38,923 nt of DNA from Melioribacter roseus. GTDB lineage: Bacteria > Bacteroidota > Ignavibacteria > Ignavibacteriales > Melioribacteraceae. Below, piece by piece: positions 26,839 through 35,258 of this stretch. The DNA is taken from contig DYLK01000023.1 of the NCBI GenBank assembly GCA_020722065.1, positions 1 through 38,923 of the forward strand, given 5' to 3'. The first letter of the stretch is position 1, and every line of letters begins with the position of its first letter. The translations under genes and the position numbers were made by a program. The notes below the pieces were generated by a model. It was not told where the DNA came from and made no database searches. It saw only the letters and a list, made by a program, of their open reading frames with translations.

Positions 26839-27737
26839 TTCTTCAAACCATTTTCAATTATTTCAACAGCGTGTTCAAAATTCGGTTCTTCTAAAAGAGT
26901 AAAGTCAATTCCTTCTTTCTGAAATTTACGAATCCAAGTTATTTGTTTTTTTGCGAACTCGCGAATTGCTTTATCTAATTTCTGAAACATATCATTATAC
27001 GATATTTCACCTTTTAGATATTTTGAGATAAATCTATATTCCAAACCCAAAAAATTCAGTTTTTCGTGCGAAATTCCACTTTTTAGCAAATCTTCAACTT
27101 CTTTAATCATTCCATTTTCTAATCGAAATTTTAATCGAGATTTTATTCTTGAGTGAATTACTTCTCTTTCTGGCAACAAACAAATTGAAATTTTCTTTAA
27201 TTCAATTGGCTCAACAATTTGTCCAGAATCCGATTCTGCGATTAAAATTGCTTTAATAATTCTTTCTCTATTTAATAAATCAGTTTGATTGTGTAAATTT
27301 GTCCGTTTTTCCAAAAGTCGATTTCGCAATTCTTCATCAGATGTTTTCTGCAATTCAAGAATTTTTGTCTGTAGAAAATCAGTTTTCACGAGTTGATAAT
27401 TCTTAAAAATTGAGTGTAAAAACATACTTGTTCCGCCAACAAGAAATGGGATTTTCCCTTTATTTTGTATGTTTTTAACCGCAATATTGAAATCAGAAAT
27501 AAATCTAAATAAATCATATTCTTCTTCCAAATTTGCAACATCTATAAGATGATACGGAATTGCTTTTTCGCCAATTTGATAATCCGCTAAATCTTTCCCT
27601 GTTCCGATGTCAAGATTTCTGTAAACTTGTCGCGAATCTGCCGAAATTATTTCGCCATCAAAATAATTGGCAAGTTTTACGGCAAATTTTGTCTTCCCAA
27701 CTGCGGTTGGACCAAAAATTACGACTATTTTTTCCAT
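26835..27737 (-). CDS. miaA: tRNA dimethylallyltransferase
   Basis: Transfers the dimethylallyl group from DMAPP to A37 of tRNAs that read UNN codons; 300 residues, standard length. The P-loop VIFGPTAVGKTKFAVKLAN is at the start, followed by EIISADSRQVYRNLDIGTGK (substrate Asp/Ser and anticodon-recognition residues) and PYHLIDVANLEEEYDLFRF. Then come FLVGGTSMFLHSIF, the LGLEYRF motif late in the chain, and the KKQITWIRKF element near the C-terminus. The ATG overlaps the stop of the upstream kinase-like gene by one base (TAATG), and the 3' end overlaps the glycosyltransferase start, so it is translated within a coupled operon. Confidence 0.97.
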   Translation of the reverse strand: MEKIVVIFGPTAVGKTKFAVKLANYFDGEIISADSRQVYRNLDIGTGKDLADYQIGEKAIPYHLIDVANLEEEYDLFRFISDFNIAVKNIQNKGKIPFLVGGTSMFLHSIFKNYQLVKTDFLQTKILELQKTSDEELRNRLLEKRTNLHNQTDLLNRERIIKAILIAESDSGQIVEPIELKKISICLLPEREVIHSRIKSRLKFRLENGMIKEVEDLLKSGISHEKLNFLGLEYRFISKYLKGEISYNDMFQKLDKAIREFAKKQITWIRKFQKEGIDFTLLEEPNFEHAVEIIENGLKN

Positions 27738-28828
27738 TAATTAGCAATTGGAAGAACGATTGAAATTATTGTCCCGTTTTCAGAAGTTGATTTTACGGCT
27801 AATTTTCCATTATGTTTTTCGATTATTTTATCTGCAATTGCAAGTCCAAGTCCGATGTGATTTTCTTTTTGAAAAGTTGTAAATGGGTCAAAAATTAATC
27901 TTACATTTTCATCTTTTATCCCAGAACCGAAATCTTTGATAAATATTTCAGCTTTTCCAGCATCGAGATTTGTTGTAATTTCTACCAATGGACTTAAAGA
28001 AGATTCGCTGCTATTTTTGATAATCTGAAATATAGCTTCATATATTTTTTTCGTGTCGATTTTTACACTGCAAGTTTTTCCTAAATTTAATTCTATTTCG
28101 GAAAGCAAATCGGTGTTTTCAGTCAAAAATTTTGTTTTGAAAGACTCAATTGTAGAATTAAAATCGACTTTAGTAAATTCAAAATCATTATCAACTTCAA
28201 GAAATAATGAGGAATTTCTTACGGAATGATAAATTGATTTTGCATGAATTTGTAACTTTTGCAGTCTTTGATTGGATTTTTGTATTTCATTCTGACTTAT
28301 CAGAAATTCCAATTCCCGAGAACAAACATTGGCTGATTCTTTCATAGCTTTTGAAATCAACCTTGCAGCTTTTCGGGAGTCGAATTGATATTCTATTTCG
28401 GTTTTTACAATTTCTTTTGTTGTTGATTTTTCAGTTTCTTTTCCCCCTTCTGAAACAGAATTCACCAATTTCAAAATATTTTCTTTTATTTTAGGATTTT
28501 GTTCGACAAGCAAAATTAACTCTTGTTTGTCAATTGAAAACAAAAAGGAATCATATCTTGCAACAGCTTTTCCCTTTTGTTCTTCTTCAAGCAAAAAGGA
28601 AAAAGGGAAAAAATCATTTTCTTTCAAGATAATTTTCTTTTCCGCATAAAAATGAATTTCACCTTCTACAAGAAAAAAGAATTTTTCCTGTAAATCTTGT
28701 TTGGAAATTACATTTCCTTGTTTTAGCGAAAATGTATTCGGATTTATCTTCGAAAAATCCAATTCGGAAAAATTAATATTTTCAAACAATTTATTTGGTT
28801 TTAGAAACACTTCCATTTCAGCATTCAT
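27737..28828 (-). CDS. cNMP-binding-domain histidine kinase-like protein
   Basis: Protein of 363 residues with an unusual two-part plan. The N-terminal 120 residues resemble a cyclic-nucleotide-binding/CRP-type beta-roll (FSLKQGNVISKQDLQEKFFF, LVEGEIHFYAEKKIILKEND, SIDKQELILLVEQNP). After a charged linker comes a helical region with His201 in IYHSVRNSSLFLEVD, similar to the H-x-x-R-N core of kinase phospho-acceptor helices. The HATPase domain follows: N-box IFQIIKNSSES, IKDFGSGIKDENVRLIFDPF, HIGLGLAIADKII. I chose the ATG at 28828 because GGAG lies six bases upstream; an in-frame TTG at 28846 is less likely. There are no membrane helices. It is probably a soluble sensor kinase; its partner regulator is not in the neighbourhood. 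Confidence 0.8.
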   Translation of the reverse strand: MNAEMEVFLKPNKLFENINFSELDFSKINPNTFSLKQGNVISKQDLQEKFFFLVEGEIHFYAEKKIILKENDFFPFSFLLEEEQKGKAVARYDSFLFSIDKQELILLVEQNPKIKENILKLVNSVSEGGKETEKSTTKEIVKTEIEYQFDSRKAARLISKAMKESANVCSRELEFLISQNEIQKSNQRLQKLQIHAKSIYHSVRNSSLFLEVDNDFEFTKVDFNSTIESFKTKFLTENTDLLSEIELNLGKTCSVKIDTKKIYEAIFQIIKNSSESSLSPLVEITTNLDAGKAEIFIKDFGSGIKDENVRLIFDPFTTFQKENHIGLGLAIADKIIEKHNGKLAVKSTSENGTIISIVLPIAN

Positions 28829-28838
28829 TTTTTCTCCG

Positions 28839-29300
28839 TTAATCAATAATTTTTACTTCTTTATCAAAATCTCGAATTGCCAAAACAACTTCCTCGGGCA
28901 AAGGCGAAGGTTTTTTTGATTTTTTGTCAATGTGAACCAGAATTCCTTTTCCGTGCGTTAAAACTTCGCCTGTTGAACTTCGAACGACAAAATGCTCGTG
29001 TCCCCAACTTGATTTTTTCACAAACTCAATTCGAGTGTAAATTGTTAGTTCGTCATCAAGAAAAGCAGATTGATAATAATCTGCTTCGTTATGTGCCATT
29101 ATAAAAAAAGAATTACCTTGAAAATATTTTTGGAGATTATACTTTTTCACTAAATTTTTTGCATAATCTAAACGAGCATCTTCAAAATAGTTGAAATAAA
29201 CAGCATTATTACAAATTCCCAACAAATCAATTTCGTGGAATTTAACTTTTTCTTGAATTTTGTGTGTAAAAAGCTCAATATTAAAATGTTTTTTGTGCAT
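28839..29300 (-). CDS. acyl-CoA thioesterase, 4-hydroxybenzoyl-CoA thioesterase (hotdog) family
   Basis: Hydrolyses an acyl-CoA (or acyl carrier) thioester; 153 residues, a single hotdog fold. The family motif lies near residue 22: VKFHEIDLLGICNNAVYFNY followed by FEDARLDYAKNL, with the catalytic Asp of the D-x-x-G-x-x-x-N-x-x-Y pattern. The beta-sheet follows (DDELTIYTRIEFVKKSSWGH ... RSSTGEVLTHGKGILVHID). The ATG at 29300 is supported by GGAG five bases before it and overlaps the threonine aldolase stop by one base. It is closer to the YbgC/FcbC type than to the FadM or PaaI types, but the substrate cannot be fixed. Confidence 0.9.
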   Translation of the reverse strand: MHKKHFNIELFTHKIQEKVKFHEIDLLGICNNAVYFNYFEDARLDYAKNLVKKYNLQKYFQGNSFFIMAHNEADYYQSAFLDDELTIYTRIEFVKKSSWGHEHFVVRSSTGEVLTHGKGILVHIDKKSKKPSPLPEEVVLAIRDFDKEVKIID

Positions 29301-30334
29301 CAATTCTCCGACAGAATTTTTTCTAAAATCAATTTAGCCTCACGAATTTGCTCGAAAGAAACATCCAAATGTGTTACAAATCTTATATTTTGCGAACCGC
29401 CATTTCCAGCAAGAATTCCACTTTCTTTTAATTTGTCAAGCAGATTTTCAGTTGAAATTGACTTGTGTTTAAACATCAAAATATTTGTTTGAACTGCTCC
29501 CAAGTCAATTTCAATATTATCAAATTTAGCAAGGAATTCAGCTAATTCTTTCGCTTTTTGATGATCTTCAATTAATCTTGAAATATTATTTTTAACTGCA
29601 AAAAGTCCAGCAGCGGCAATAATTCCAACTTGACGCATTCCACCGCCCCAACCTTTGCGAACTCGAAAAGCCTCTTTTATGAAATTTTTTTCACCAAGAA
29701 TTACAGAACCAATTGGCGCCCCCAAACCTTTTGAAAGACAAACCGAAAGTGAATCAAAATATTTAGCGTATTCAGAAAGAGGAATTCCCGTTTCAACGTG
29801 AGCATTCCAAATTCTTGCTCCATCAAGATGCATTTTTAATGAATATTTATCTGCCAATTTTCGAAGATTTATAATATTTTCAATTGGATGAATTGTTCCG
29901 CCCGCAACATTGTGAGTATTTTCAACTTCAATTACTTTTGTTCGCGGCATATAATAAGCAGATTCTGGACGAATTAACGGTTCAATTTGCTCGGCTGTAA
30001 AAACGCCATTTTTCCCTTGAACAAGTTGAAGTTGAATTCCGCTTAATGCCGCAGCCGAACCAGATTCATATTTGAAAATATGCGATTCCTTTTCGCAAAT
30101 TACTTCATCACTTGGATTTGTATGAACATTCAAGCAAATTTGATTTCCCATTACGCCACTTGGAACAAACAAAGCACTTTCTTTCCCAAATAATTCCGCC
30201 GTAAATCTTTCCAACTCGTTTACAGTTGGGTCTTCTTTGTAAACATCGTCTCCAACTTCAGCTTCAAACATAGCTTTTCGCATATTTTCGCTTGGTTTTG
30301 TAACGGTGTCGCTTCTTAAATCAATAAATTTCAT
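29300..30334 (-). CDS. ltaE: low-specificity L-threonine aldolase
   Basis: PLP enzyme that splits L-threonine or L-allo-threonine to glycine and acetaldehyde; 344 residues, standard length. It begins IDLRSDTVTKPSENMRKAM and continues EVGDDVYKEDPTVNELE, both family hallmarks. PLP-binding parts are FVPSGVMGNQI, VENTHNVAGGTI, KMHLDGARIWNA and the Schiff-base Lys in SVCLSKGLGAPIGSVILG. RKGWGGGMRQVGIIAAAGL follows. It has a poor Shine-Dalgarno region (AAAGAAAGAA) and 64 bases of non-coding DNA before it, so a promoter may lie there. It is probably the first gene of the run through thioesterase, kinase, miaA and glycosyltransferase. Confidence 0.96.
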   Translation of the reverse strand: MKFIDLRSDTVTKPSENMRKAMFEAEVGDDVYKEDPTVNELERFTAELFGKESALFVPSGVMGNQICLNVHTNPSDEVICEKESHIFKYESGSAAALSGIQLQLVQGKNGVFTAEQIEPLIRPESAYYMPRTKVIEVENTHNVAGGTIHPIENIINLRKLADKYSLKMHLDGARIWNAHVETGIPLSEYAKYFDSLSVCLSKGLGAPIGSVILGEKNFIKEAFRVRKGWGGGMRQVGIIAAAGLFAVKNNISRLIEDHQKAKELAEFLAKFDNIEIDLGAVQTNILMFKHKSISTENLLDKLKESGILAGNGGSQNIRFVTHLDVSFEQIREAKLILEKILSEN

Positions 30335-30398
30335 TTTTATTCTTTCTTTAAATTATTTGTAAAATTAAGAAAAATAGAGTTTAGAAATTGAACAACAA

Positions 30399-31118
30399 TC
30401 AGTTTTTTGAAAAGTAAGCGAGGTTTCCAATTGTTTTTTGTTGGAAATCATATTTCAGATTTTCTAATCGGGCTGTAATTTGGGAAGTGGAATTTACAAA
30501 ACCAACTTCGCCTTTTTGCTTGAGAATATTCAGTACAATTTTCGAAAGAAAATTATTAGCTACTAAACTTGTAAAAAAAAGTGAGCCTTTTTCAGATTTT
30601 ACTTTAAAAAGTGAGTCTAAAAAGGATTTTGTGTCTTCAAAAAGGTGTATTGTTCCAAAGGAAAGTACCGTTTCAAAGACTGCATTTTGAAATGGTAAAT
30701 TGAAAACATCGGCTTGAATTAAAACTATATTTTCTGGCAAATTTCCATTGGAATTTATTAATCGAGACTTTCCTTTTTTCAACATTTCAATCGATCTATC
30801 CACAAGAACAATTGAGCGATTTTTTTCTGATTTGTAATTTTGGGCTGTAAATATAAGCGAACCGCATCCCGCATCTAAAATCCAACCAGTTTTGCGAGAT
30901 GAAATTCCCTTTTGGCAAAAATTGGAATAATTGGAGATTTCGTTTTTCCAAATTACTTTATTATAAATTGAATTACCTACGAGTTTGTCGTAAAAAATGG
31001 CTTTTTTGTCGTAATCGTGCTTTCTCTTTTCTTCATCAATTACAGAAAATATTCCTTTTTCTATTTCAGAAATGATAATTTCTGATTTTAATATTTTGTT
31101 TAATTCTTCAATTTTCAT
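30399..31118 (-). CDS. class I SAM-dependent methyltransferase
   Basis: Protein of 239 residues. An N-terminal helical part (1-70) includes YDKKAIFYDKLVGNSIYNKV, which is common in UbiE/COQ5-like methyltransferases. SAM-binding motif I is GWILDAGCGSLIFTAQNY, the acidic motif II is IVLVDRSIEMLKKGKSRL, and motif III is IVLIQADVFNLPFQNAVFET followed by VLSFGTIHLFED. No substrate can be assigned, since small molecules, quinones and lipids are all possible. Its ATG overlaps the recQ stop by 11 bases, so both are probably on one message. 64 bases separate it from ltaE. Confidence 0.88.
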   Translation of the reverse strand: MKIEELNKILKSEIIISEIEKGIFSVIDEEKRKHDYDKKAIFYDKLVGNSIYNKVIWKNEISNYSNFCQKGISSRKTGWILDAGCGSLIFTAQNYKSEKNRSIVLVDRSIEMLKKGKSRLINSNGNLPENIVLIQADVFNLPFQNAVFETVLSFGTIHLFEDTKSFLDSLFKVKSEKGSLFFTSLVANNFLSKIVLNILKQKGEVGFVNSTSQITARLENLKYDFQQKTIGNLAYFSKN

Positions 31119-33351
31119 TCAATTCTTTCATATTTTTAAGTAATCCAAGCAAATCGTTACCAATTTTACTTAAAGTCCGTTGGTTGAAACCAGGGATTGA
31201 AAGTAAGTCGATGTTGGATTTTGGCTTGTTTTCAATAATTAATTCTACAATTTCATCTGTAATTATCATTTTTTCGGGTTGATTAAATTTTTTTGCCGTT
31301 TCTTTACGCAGTTCAAGAATTTTATCTCGCAAGATATTCTTCGCCAGAATTTCAGAACGAAGAATTTTCCCGCTTAAATTTTCTTCTTTTGCTAGAATTT
31401 TCAAAATTCCTTCTTTTTCCACAATCAGATTTTGTTTAAGTAAATGTCGAATTACAAAAGATATTTCATCTTTTGAATAAAAATACAATGAACCAGAATT
31501 TGGATTTGTGTTTTTTACTTTCCCATCATTTTGAAGAAAAGAAATCAAACGAGGTTCAGAAAAAGTCGGATTTTCAGCTAAAACCTCAAGAATTTTGTTT
31601 GCTATCACTTCATCAACAAAGATTTTTTGATTTTTCAATTTCAAGCAATTATCACATTTACCACAGTTTTGTGATGAATAATCGCCGAAATAATTTGTTA
31701 TAAAACGCATTCTACATTGATTTGATTCTGCGTATTCTGTCATTTCCACAAGCTTTTGTTGCTGAAAGCTCAAATTCTTTTCAATTTCGTTTGTGTCAAA
31801 ATTCAAACTTTCGGGATTAATTCTTTCCCGCAAAAACTGAATTTGTTTAAAATTTGAATTCTCTTCAAAAGATAAAATTCCAATTGTGTCTAATTTTCTT
31901 AAAATTTCCTTTGTTTTCAGAATTCCAATCTGGCAAATTTTCGCTATTTGGAATAAATTTATCGAAGTTTCCTCAGAAAACGGCTTGCTTAAATACAATC
32001 TTGTAATTGTTGTTAAAACTTCCGCCACATCTTTTTGAGCAATTTTTTGAATATATTTTTTCAGATCTTGAGGAAAAATTAGAAATTTAACCAAAGCACT
32101 ATTTTGATTTGGTGAAAGAATTTGCAAATATTGTGCGGTTTCCAGAATTTCCAGAGATTTTTCAAGTTTATTCTGATAAATATTTTGTGTTTCAAAAAAG
32201 GCAAATAGTTGTTTGTCAATTTTTATTCGATTTGAATTTTGCGAGTAAATTGCCGTTCCAGCAAAATCATGCAAAAGTGAATAGATTTTCTTTATTTCTT
32301 CATTATTTGGGTAGGAATTTTCAATCAAAAATTTCTGCGTAAAAATATCTTTTTTGGAATAAATCAAAAAAATATTCGAATCAATTCCATCTCGTCCAGC
32401 TCTTCCTATTTCCTGATAGTAATTTTCCAACGAAGCTGTAATTGAATAATGAACGACAGTTCGAATGTTGCTTTTATCAATTCCCATTCCAAAAGCATTT
32501 GTTGCCACAATAATTTGTCGTTTATCGTCAAAAAATTCATCTTGAATTTGCTTGCGAGCTTCGTTTGTTAAACCTGCGTGATAATGTGCCGTTTTAAAAT
32601 TATTGCTATTCAAAAAAAATGAAACTTCTTCGGTCTCTTTTCTTGTTGCACAATAAACAATTGTTGGGCTAGCAAATTGATTTACAATTTTCAGTAGAAT
32701 TTCCTTCTTTTTAGATGTTTCAATAACATTCAAAGCCAAATTTGGGCGTTCAAATCCGAAAACAAAAATCTTGAAAGATTCCATTTTAAGCTGCTCAACA
32801 ATATCTTTTCGAACTTGCGGAGTTGCAGTTGCAGTAAATGCCGAGATTTTTGAAATTCCAATTGAATTGGCAAAATCGCGGATAAATCTGTAACTCGGAC
32901 GGAAATTATGTCCCCATTCCGAAATACAATGAGCTTCGTCCACAAAAAGAAAATCCCATACAAACGATTTCAATCTTTTCTGAAATTGCTGACTATTTAT
33001 TTTTTCTGGGGAAAGATAAAGGATTTTAATTTCGCCTTTTTCAATAGATTTGAAAACATTCTCAGATTCTTGATAAGTTTGGCTGCTATTTATAAAACCA
33101 GCAATTTTCCGATTTTGGTTAATTCCATCAACTTGATCTTTCATCAGCGAAATCATAGGTGAAATTACAATTGATCGATTTTCCGACATAATTGCGGGAA
33201 TCTGAAAACAGAGAGATTTTCCGCCACCAGTTGGCAAAACAGCAAGAACTTCGTTTCCAGAAATAATCGAGTCTATTATTTCTTCTTGTCCTTCGCGAAA
33301 ATTTTCGTAACCAAAAAACTCATTTAATATTTTTTTTGTGTTTCTTTCCAC
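31108..33351 (-). CDS. recQ: RecQ-family ATP-dependent DNA helicase
   Basis: 3'-5' helicase for recombination and repair; 747 residues, slightly longer than E. coli RecQ (about 610). Motifs are the N-terminal FGYENFREGQEEIIDSIISG (motif 0), Walker A VLPTGGGKSLCFQIPA (about 38-54), DEAH box FLFVDEAHCISEWGHNFRPS, FTATATPQVRKDIV, VYCATRKETEE, ATNAFGMGIDKSNIRTVVHY and QEIGRAGRDG. A Cys4 zinc site (CRMRF ... NCGKCDNC) lies near residues 547-570, followed by an RQC-like winged region and a terminal HRDC domain (SNIDLLSIPGFNQRTLSKIG). The start is GTG, with an in-frame TAA shortly upstream and no clear Shine-Dalgarno. It is divergent from the ABC transporter genes, with 77 bases between them. Confidence 0.96.
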   Translation of the reverse strand: MERNTKKILNEFFGYENFREGQEEIIDSIISGNEVLAVLPTGGGKSLCFQIPAIMSENRSIVISPMISLMKDQVDGINQNRKIAGFINSSQTYQESENVFKSIEKGEIKILYLSPEKINSQQFQKRLKSFVWDFLFVDEAHCISEWGHNFRPSYRFIRDFANSIGISKISAFTATATPQVRKDIVEQLKMESFKIFVFGFERPNLALNVIETSKKKEILLKIVNQFASPTIVYCATRKETEEVSFFLNSNNFKTAHYHAGLTNEARKQIQDEFFDDKRQIIVATNAFGMGIDKSNIRTVVHYSITASLENYYQEIGRAGRDGIDSNIFLIYSKKDIFTQKFLIENSYPNNEEIKKIYSLLHDFAGTAIYSQNSNRIKIDKQLFAFFETQNIYQNKLEKSLEILETAQYLQILSPNQNSALVKFLIFPQDLKKYIQKIAQKDVAEVLTTITRLYLSKPFSEETSINLFQIAKICQIGILKTKEILRKLDTIGILSFEENSNFKQIQFLRERINPESLNFDTNEIEKNLSFQQQKLVEMTEYAESNQCRMRFITNYFGDYSSQNCGKCDNCLKLKNQKIFVDEVIANKILEVLAENPTFSEPRLISFLQNDGKVKNTNPNSGSLYFYSKDEISFVIRHLLKQNLIVEKEGILKILAKEENLSGKILRSEILAKNILRDKILELRKETAKKFNQPEKMIITDEIVELIIENKPKSNIDLLSIPGFNQRTLSKIGNDLLGLLKNMKELNEN

Positions 33352-33428
33352 AATTCTTTATTCTAATTAACTTAAATTACTAATTCTTTTGAAACTGATT
33401 ATTCTAAAATTCGTCCAAAATAACAAAA

Positions 33429-34358
33429 ATGATAAAAATGAAAACACTTGAAATTAACAACCTAACCAAAATTTACAAATCCCGCCGACAACAACCCGTA
33501 AAAGCACTAAATAATTTCTCACTTGAATTGAAATCTGGTGAAGTGTTTGGGCTAATTGGTCCGAACGGAGCGGGAAAAACTACGCTAATAAAAATCATTC
33601 TTGGAATGACAAAAGCTGATTCTGGCGAAGTAAAAATTTTTAATACAGATTTTAATCAAATTAAAATAAAAGAGAAAATTGGATATTTGCCAGAAAACCA
33701 TAAGTTTTTGCCTTATTTAACACCAGTCGAAACTCTTAAATATTTTTCTAATCTTTCCAATAAATACGATATTTCTGAAAATGAAATTGATACAATGTTA
33801 AGTTTGGTGGGATTATTACAAGTGAAAAAGAAGAAAATCAAAACTTTTTCGAAAGGAATGATGCAAAGATTGGGAATTGCACAAGCGTTAATTCACAATC
33901 CAGATTTTATTATGTTGGACGAACCTACTGATGGAGTTGACCCAATTGGAAGAAAGGAAATTCGAAACATAATTTCCAATCTAAAAAATGATGGAAAAAC
34001 AATTCTAATAAATAGCCACTTGCTTTCCGAAGTTGAAATGATTTGCGATGAAATTGCAATTTTAAATAAAGGTGAATTGATAAAGAAAGGAAAAACATCA
34101 GAATTTCTACAAAAATCCACTTCCTTTTCAATTCAAATTAATCAAGATACAAGTGAAATTAACCTTCCATCATCAGAATTTGATATATCTTTTTTGGGAA
34201 AAATCATTAAACTGAACACACAATCGACAGAAAAATTAAATGAATTTATTGATTGGTTGCGAAAGAATTCTATTCAAATTATCTCAATTTCGCACGAAAA
34301 ATACAATCTTGAAGACTATTTTATTAAAGTAATTGACGGTGAAGAAAATGCAAAGTAG
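33429..34358 (+). CDS. ABC transporter ATP-binding protein (ABC-2 exporter type)
   Basis: ATPase subunit of 309 residues. Walker A is GLIGPNGAGKTTLIKIILG (about 40-58), the Q-loop region is IGYLPENHKFLPYLTPVETL, the signature is FSKGMMQRLGIAQALIHNPD, Walker B is FIMLDEPTDGVDPIGRKE, and the H-loop is INSHLLSEVEMICDEIAIL. About 70 residues follow the ABC core, as in NatA/GldA-like exporters. The start is the ATG at 33429, with another in frame at 33438; no Shine-Dalgarno is seen. The partner permease gene starts inside its 3' end. The substrate is unknown; the resemblance to GldA/GldF-type pairs is only at the general family level. Confidence 0.94.
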   Translation: MIKMKTLEINNLTKIYKSRRQQPVKALNNFSLELKSGEVFGLIGPNGAGKTTLIKIILGMTKADSGEVKIFNTDFNQIKIKEKIGYLPENHKFLPYLTPVETLKYFSNLSNKYDISENEIDTMLSLVGLLQVKKKKIKTFSKGMMQRLGIAQALIHNPDFIMLDEPTDGVDPIGRKEIRNIISNLKNDGKTILINSHLLSEVEMICDEIAILNKGELIKKGKTSEFLQKSTSFSIQINQDTSEINLPSSEFDISFLGKIIKLNTQSTEKLNEFIDWLRKNSIQIISISHEKYNLEDYFIKVIDGEENAK

Positions 34359-35193
34359 AATTTTAACGCTTACAAAACTAAGTTTTAAGGAAATGATTTC
34401 TAAAAAAATTGTTTGGGGAATAACGGGAATTACGATTTTAATTCTATTGGTAATTATCCTTGTTTTTAATGTATTTGATGTTGAAGAAATTTTGCCTGTA
34501 ATTAATATGAAAAAGAATCACCAGCAGACAAATATTTACGATATTGCCGCAACATTTTTTAGAACTGCCGTCTCTGTTCCAATGTATATTGGCGGAATTT
34601 TTCTGTCAATTTTCACAATTTCAACTTTAATTCCCACAATTCTTGAAAAAGGAACAATAGATTTCTTCCTTTCTCGTCCAATTAAGCGATATGAAATAAT
34701 TCTTGGGGAATTCCTTGGCGGAAGTTTAATGGTTTTAGCAAACATCATTTTCTTGATTTTAGGAACTTGGATTTTGATTGGATTTTATCTTGGAAATTGG
34801 GAAGTTTCATTTTTGTTCGTAATTCCACTGACAATTGTAACTTTTTTAGATTACTTTGCTTTGATAATCTTATTTGGCGTCCTTTGGCAAAATTCAATTT
34901 CTGCAATGATGATAAGTTATATTATTTTCTTTGTTTTAGGACCAATTTTAGAAAATCGCGATGTTTTTATAATTTTTCTTGATGGAAAAGCTTGGGAATA
35001 CACACTTAATACATTGTATTACATTTTCCCACAATCACACAGCATTTTACAACTTACAACTCGAGTTACAACATCCGAACTACGGCAAATCAATTTAGCA
35101 GAATTAAACTACTTGCCTGTTTTCGTTACATTTTTACAGAGTTTTATTTATCTTGGCTTGGCAATTTTCGTCTTCAGAAAAAAGGATTACTAA
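34348..35193 (+). CDS. ABC-2-type transporter permease
   Basis: Membrane subunit of about 281 residues with six predicted membrane segments. The first begins WGITGITILILLVIILVFN (about 20-38). The next group includes YIGGIFLSIFTISTLIPTIL followed by the conserved EKGTIDFFLSRPIKRYEIIL, the cytoplasmic loop typical of NosY/ABC-2 permeases. The remaining helices run to the end (LGLAIFVFRKKDY). The ATG at 34348 has GGTGA shortly before it and lies 11 bases inside the ATPase gene; an in-frame TTG at 34333 is less likely. Together the two genes make a simple exporter. A 65-base gap separates it from the next gene. Confidence 0.92.
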   Translation: MQSRILTLTKLSFKEMISKKIVWGITGITILILLVIILVFNVFDVEEILPVINMKKNHQQTNIYDIAATFFRTAVSVPMYIGGIFLSIFTISTLIPTILEKGTIDFFLSRPIKRYEIILGEFLGGSLMVLANIIFLILGTWILIGFYLGNWEVSFLFVIPLTIVTFLDYFALIILFGVLWQNSISAMMISYIIFFVLGPILENRDVFIIFLDGKAWEYTLNTLYYIFPQSHSILQLTTRVTTSELRQINLAELNYLPVFVTFLQSFIYLGLAIFVFRKKDY

Positions 35194-35258
35194 ATCTTTT
35201 TTATTTAACTCAAAAAGTCTAATTTTGGATGTAGTTTTTAAAACAAATTAGGTAAAAA

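Noticed and set aside
33429-35193. ABC pair as the gliding-motility GldA/GldF exporter
   Set aside because: The similarity is only at the level of general ABC-2 exporters; no gldG or other gld gene is adjacent.
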